Below, piece after piece: positions 38,312-39,058 of a stretch of 39,058 nucleotides of DNA (within the stretch, counting starts at the first letter, position 1; every line of letters starts with the position of its first letter). Origin of the DNA: Oscillospiraceae bacterium (lineage in GTDB: Bacteria; Bacillota; Clostridia; Oscillospirales; Oscillospiraceae); the NCBI GenBank assembly GCA_018053145.1, contig JAGPMA010000020.1, positions 1 through 39,058 on the forward strand, read 5' to 3'. A program made the translations under genes and the position numbers. Below the pieces are notes generated by a model that saw nothing but the letters and a program-made list of their open reading frames with translations, did not search any database and was not told where the DNA came from.

Positions 38312-38703
38312 TTCATTTGACCCGCGGAAAATACGATTATTGTTGAACGGGCAACCTCTGCCGCCTGCTCCGCAAGCTCAGGAGGTGTCAAATCAAGACT
38401 GTATACCATGTCGGTATAGGCCGAGGTGTTTAGCCCTGCAACAACGGCATAGTTTTCATGCTCGGTGCAGATGAGCGCCGCTTCGCGGAAGGGAGAGCCG
38501 CCGGACAAATCGCAGGCAAAAAGAACATCACAATCCTCGGTTTCTTTTAGTGCCTTTGTAATCTTCCCGCGAAGCAGCTCAAGGTCGTCCTGCTCGTTGA
38601 AATCTACAAAAATGAAATCTGGAACCTCGCCCACCAACATATTTATATTTCGTTTCATGGCCGACCCATAACCGGCGTGGCCGATGACAATAACCTTAGT
38701 CAT
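38308..38703 (-). CDS. PTS EIIA(Man)-family protein
   Basis: A 131-residue single-domain EIIA of the mannose/fructose-sorbose class. The phospho-accepting His9 lies in VIGHAGYGSAM, and the family's second signature is present as DLSGGSPFREAA (usually 'D..GGSPfN.a'). As the first gene of the unit (GGAGG before the ATG), it is followed by the TPR-like, HPr-like and RpiR genes, but no EIIB, EIIC or EIID genes are seen in the window. The resemblance includes the DhaM-type EIIA domain, which signals to dihydroxyacetone kinase, but no dha genes are present. Confidence 0.85.
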   Translation of the reverse strand: MTKVIVIGHAGYGSAMKRNINMLVGEVPDFIFVDFNEQDDLELLRGKITKALKETEDCDVLFACDLSGGSPFREAALICTEHENYAVVAGLNTSAYTDMVYSLDLTPPELAEQAAEVARSTIIVFSAGQMK

Positions 38704-38744
38704 AGGATATCCTCCATTTTACATGTGAGTATAATTATTCTAAC

Positions 38745-38808
38745 ATAATTTAAGTTAAATTCAAACAAAAACAGGAGTCTGCCCGGGCAAGCTCCTGTTT
38801 TTGTTTGA
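38745..38808 (-). terminator. Terminator of the gene at the right edge
   Basis: A perfect 17-bp stem (38761-38777 with 38792-38808), with an inner GCCCGGGC palindrome, and a T/A-rich tail on the minus strand. It separates the edge gene from the PTS-like unit. Confidence 0.85.
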
Positions 38809-38818
38809 CCGGTGCAAA

Positions 38819-39058
38819 TCACATATTGTGATTGTTGAAAACGGTTTCCGTGTAAGAGGCATAAACCTCGTTCATATAGTCCTTAGGAACTTCGGTGACG
38901 TTGGGCGACACGAAAATATACATCTTGTGCCCCATCTTCTGAAGGCGAAGAGCTGTTTCCGACGCGATGGACTGAGAAATCGTTATAGTCGCCACAGTTG
39001 AGGATGCGCCGACCTTCTGGTAATATTCGGGTATCTCTACCAGTGCGTCTTCCAGAGG
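38819..39058 (-). CDS. C-terminal part of an unidentified protein (cut by the window edge)
   Basis: An open frame of 79 codons enters from the right edge and ends at a TGA (38819-38821). It includes EIPEYYQKVGASSTVATITI, SQSIASETALRLQKMGHKMY and IFVSPNVTEVPKDYMNEVYA, and ends NNHNM. The alternating beta-alpha pattern with a nucleotide- or sugar-binding look (SQSIASETA, then a strand IFVSPN) suggests an alpha/beta fold such as a SIS-type isomerase domain, but no motif is decisive and no name is given. A strong terminator follows. It may belong with the sugar-signalling genes downstream. Confidence 0.7.
   Translation of the reverse strand, partial: PLEDALVEIPEYYQKVGASSTVATITISQSIASETALRLQKMGHKMYIFVSPNVTEVPKDYMNEVYASYTETVFNNHNM

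Overview
The window looks like chromosomal DNA of an anaerobic, endospore-forming member of the Clostridia, probably of the Ruminococcaceae/Oscillospiraceae kind. This is inferred from gene content, not from any comparison. The evidence is a four-subunit ferredoxin-linked 2-oxoacid oxidoreductase under a T-box, spore genes (cwlJ-gerQ pair, a lone Spo0A effector domain, the tail of a sporulation sigma factor), Gram-positive wall hydrolases, lipoproteins with SpeI-independent lipoboxes of Gram-positive type, strong purine-rich ribosome binding sites and frequent TTG/GTG starts. No rRNA, tRNA or CRISPR array was seen, and no intact mobile element.

Layout. 1-4.3 kb: AEC-family transporter (+), then M23 peptidase, a Cys-rich CAP-domain protein and a lone Spo0A C-terminal domain protein (all -). 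4.6-6.4 kb: glutamate dehydrogenase (+) and an IS3-type transposase remnant. 6.6-12.7 kb: a minus-strand alpha-glucan locus read in the order binding lipoprotein, two permeases, LacI regulator, 4-alpha-glucanotransferase; a promoter and a near-perfect operator lie before the binding protein, and no ABC ATPase is present. 12.7-13.5 kb: gene-poor stretch with a broken sigma-factor tail. 13.5-15.0 kb: guaA (-). 15.3-17.8 kb: MarR regulator, serine-palmitoyltransferase-like enzyme and short-chain reductase in one operon (+), a candidate sphingoid-base pathway.

17.9-24.2 kb: repeat-containing lipoprotein, YbaK deacylase, zinc-ribbon membrane protein, RluA pseudouridine synthase, a helical-repeat protein, a short FNT channel, an MBL hydrolase and a DUF2461 protein. 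24.2-26.3 kb: aroF-tyrA operon preceded by a Tyr-rich leader peptide and attenuator. 26.4-29.4 kb: phosphoesterase, gerQ-cwlJ pair, a second MBL hydrolase. 29.4-30.3 kb: a CbiE/CbiT relative with a degenerate SAM motif. 30.5-33.9 kb: porCDAB-type operon (-) behind a T-box whose specifier reads as isoleucine. 34.0-36.1 kb: small membrane protein and a coiled-coil NlpC/P60 hydrolase. 36.3-38.7 kb: EIIA(Man)-like, membrane/TPR-like protein, HPr-like without the regulatory Ser, and RpiR regulator (-), probably one unit. 38.8 kb-end: C-terminal part of an unidentified gene.

Themes: carbon supply (glucan uptake, PTS-like signalling), amino-acid biosynthesis controlled by RNA attenuation (Tyr leader, Ile T-box), spore and wall remodelling, and one candidate lipid pathway. 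The most interesting points are the putative sphingoid-base operon, the Ile T-box on a 2-oxoacid oxidoreductase, the PTS-like module lacking transport subunits, and the Tyr leader peptide.
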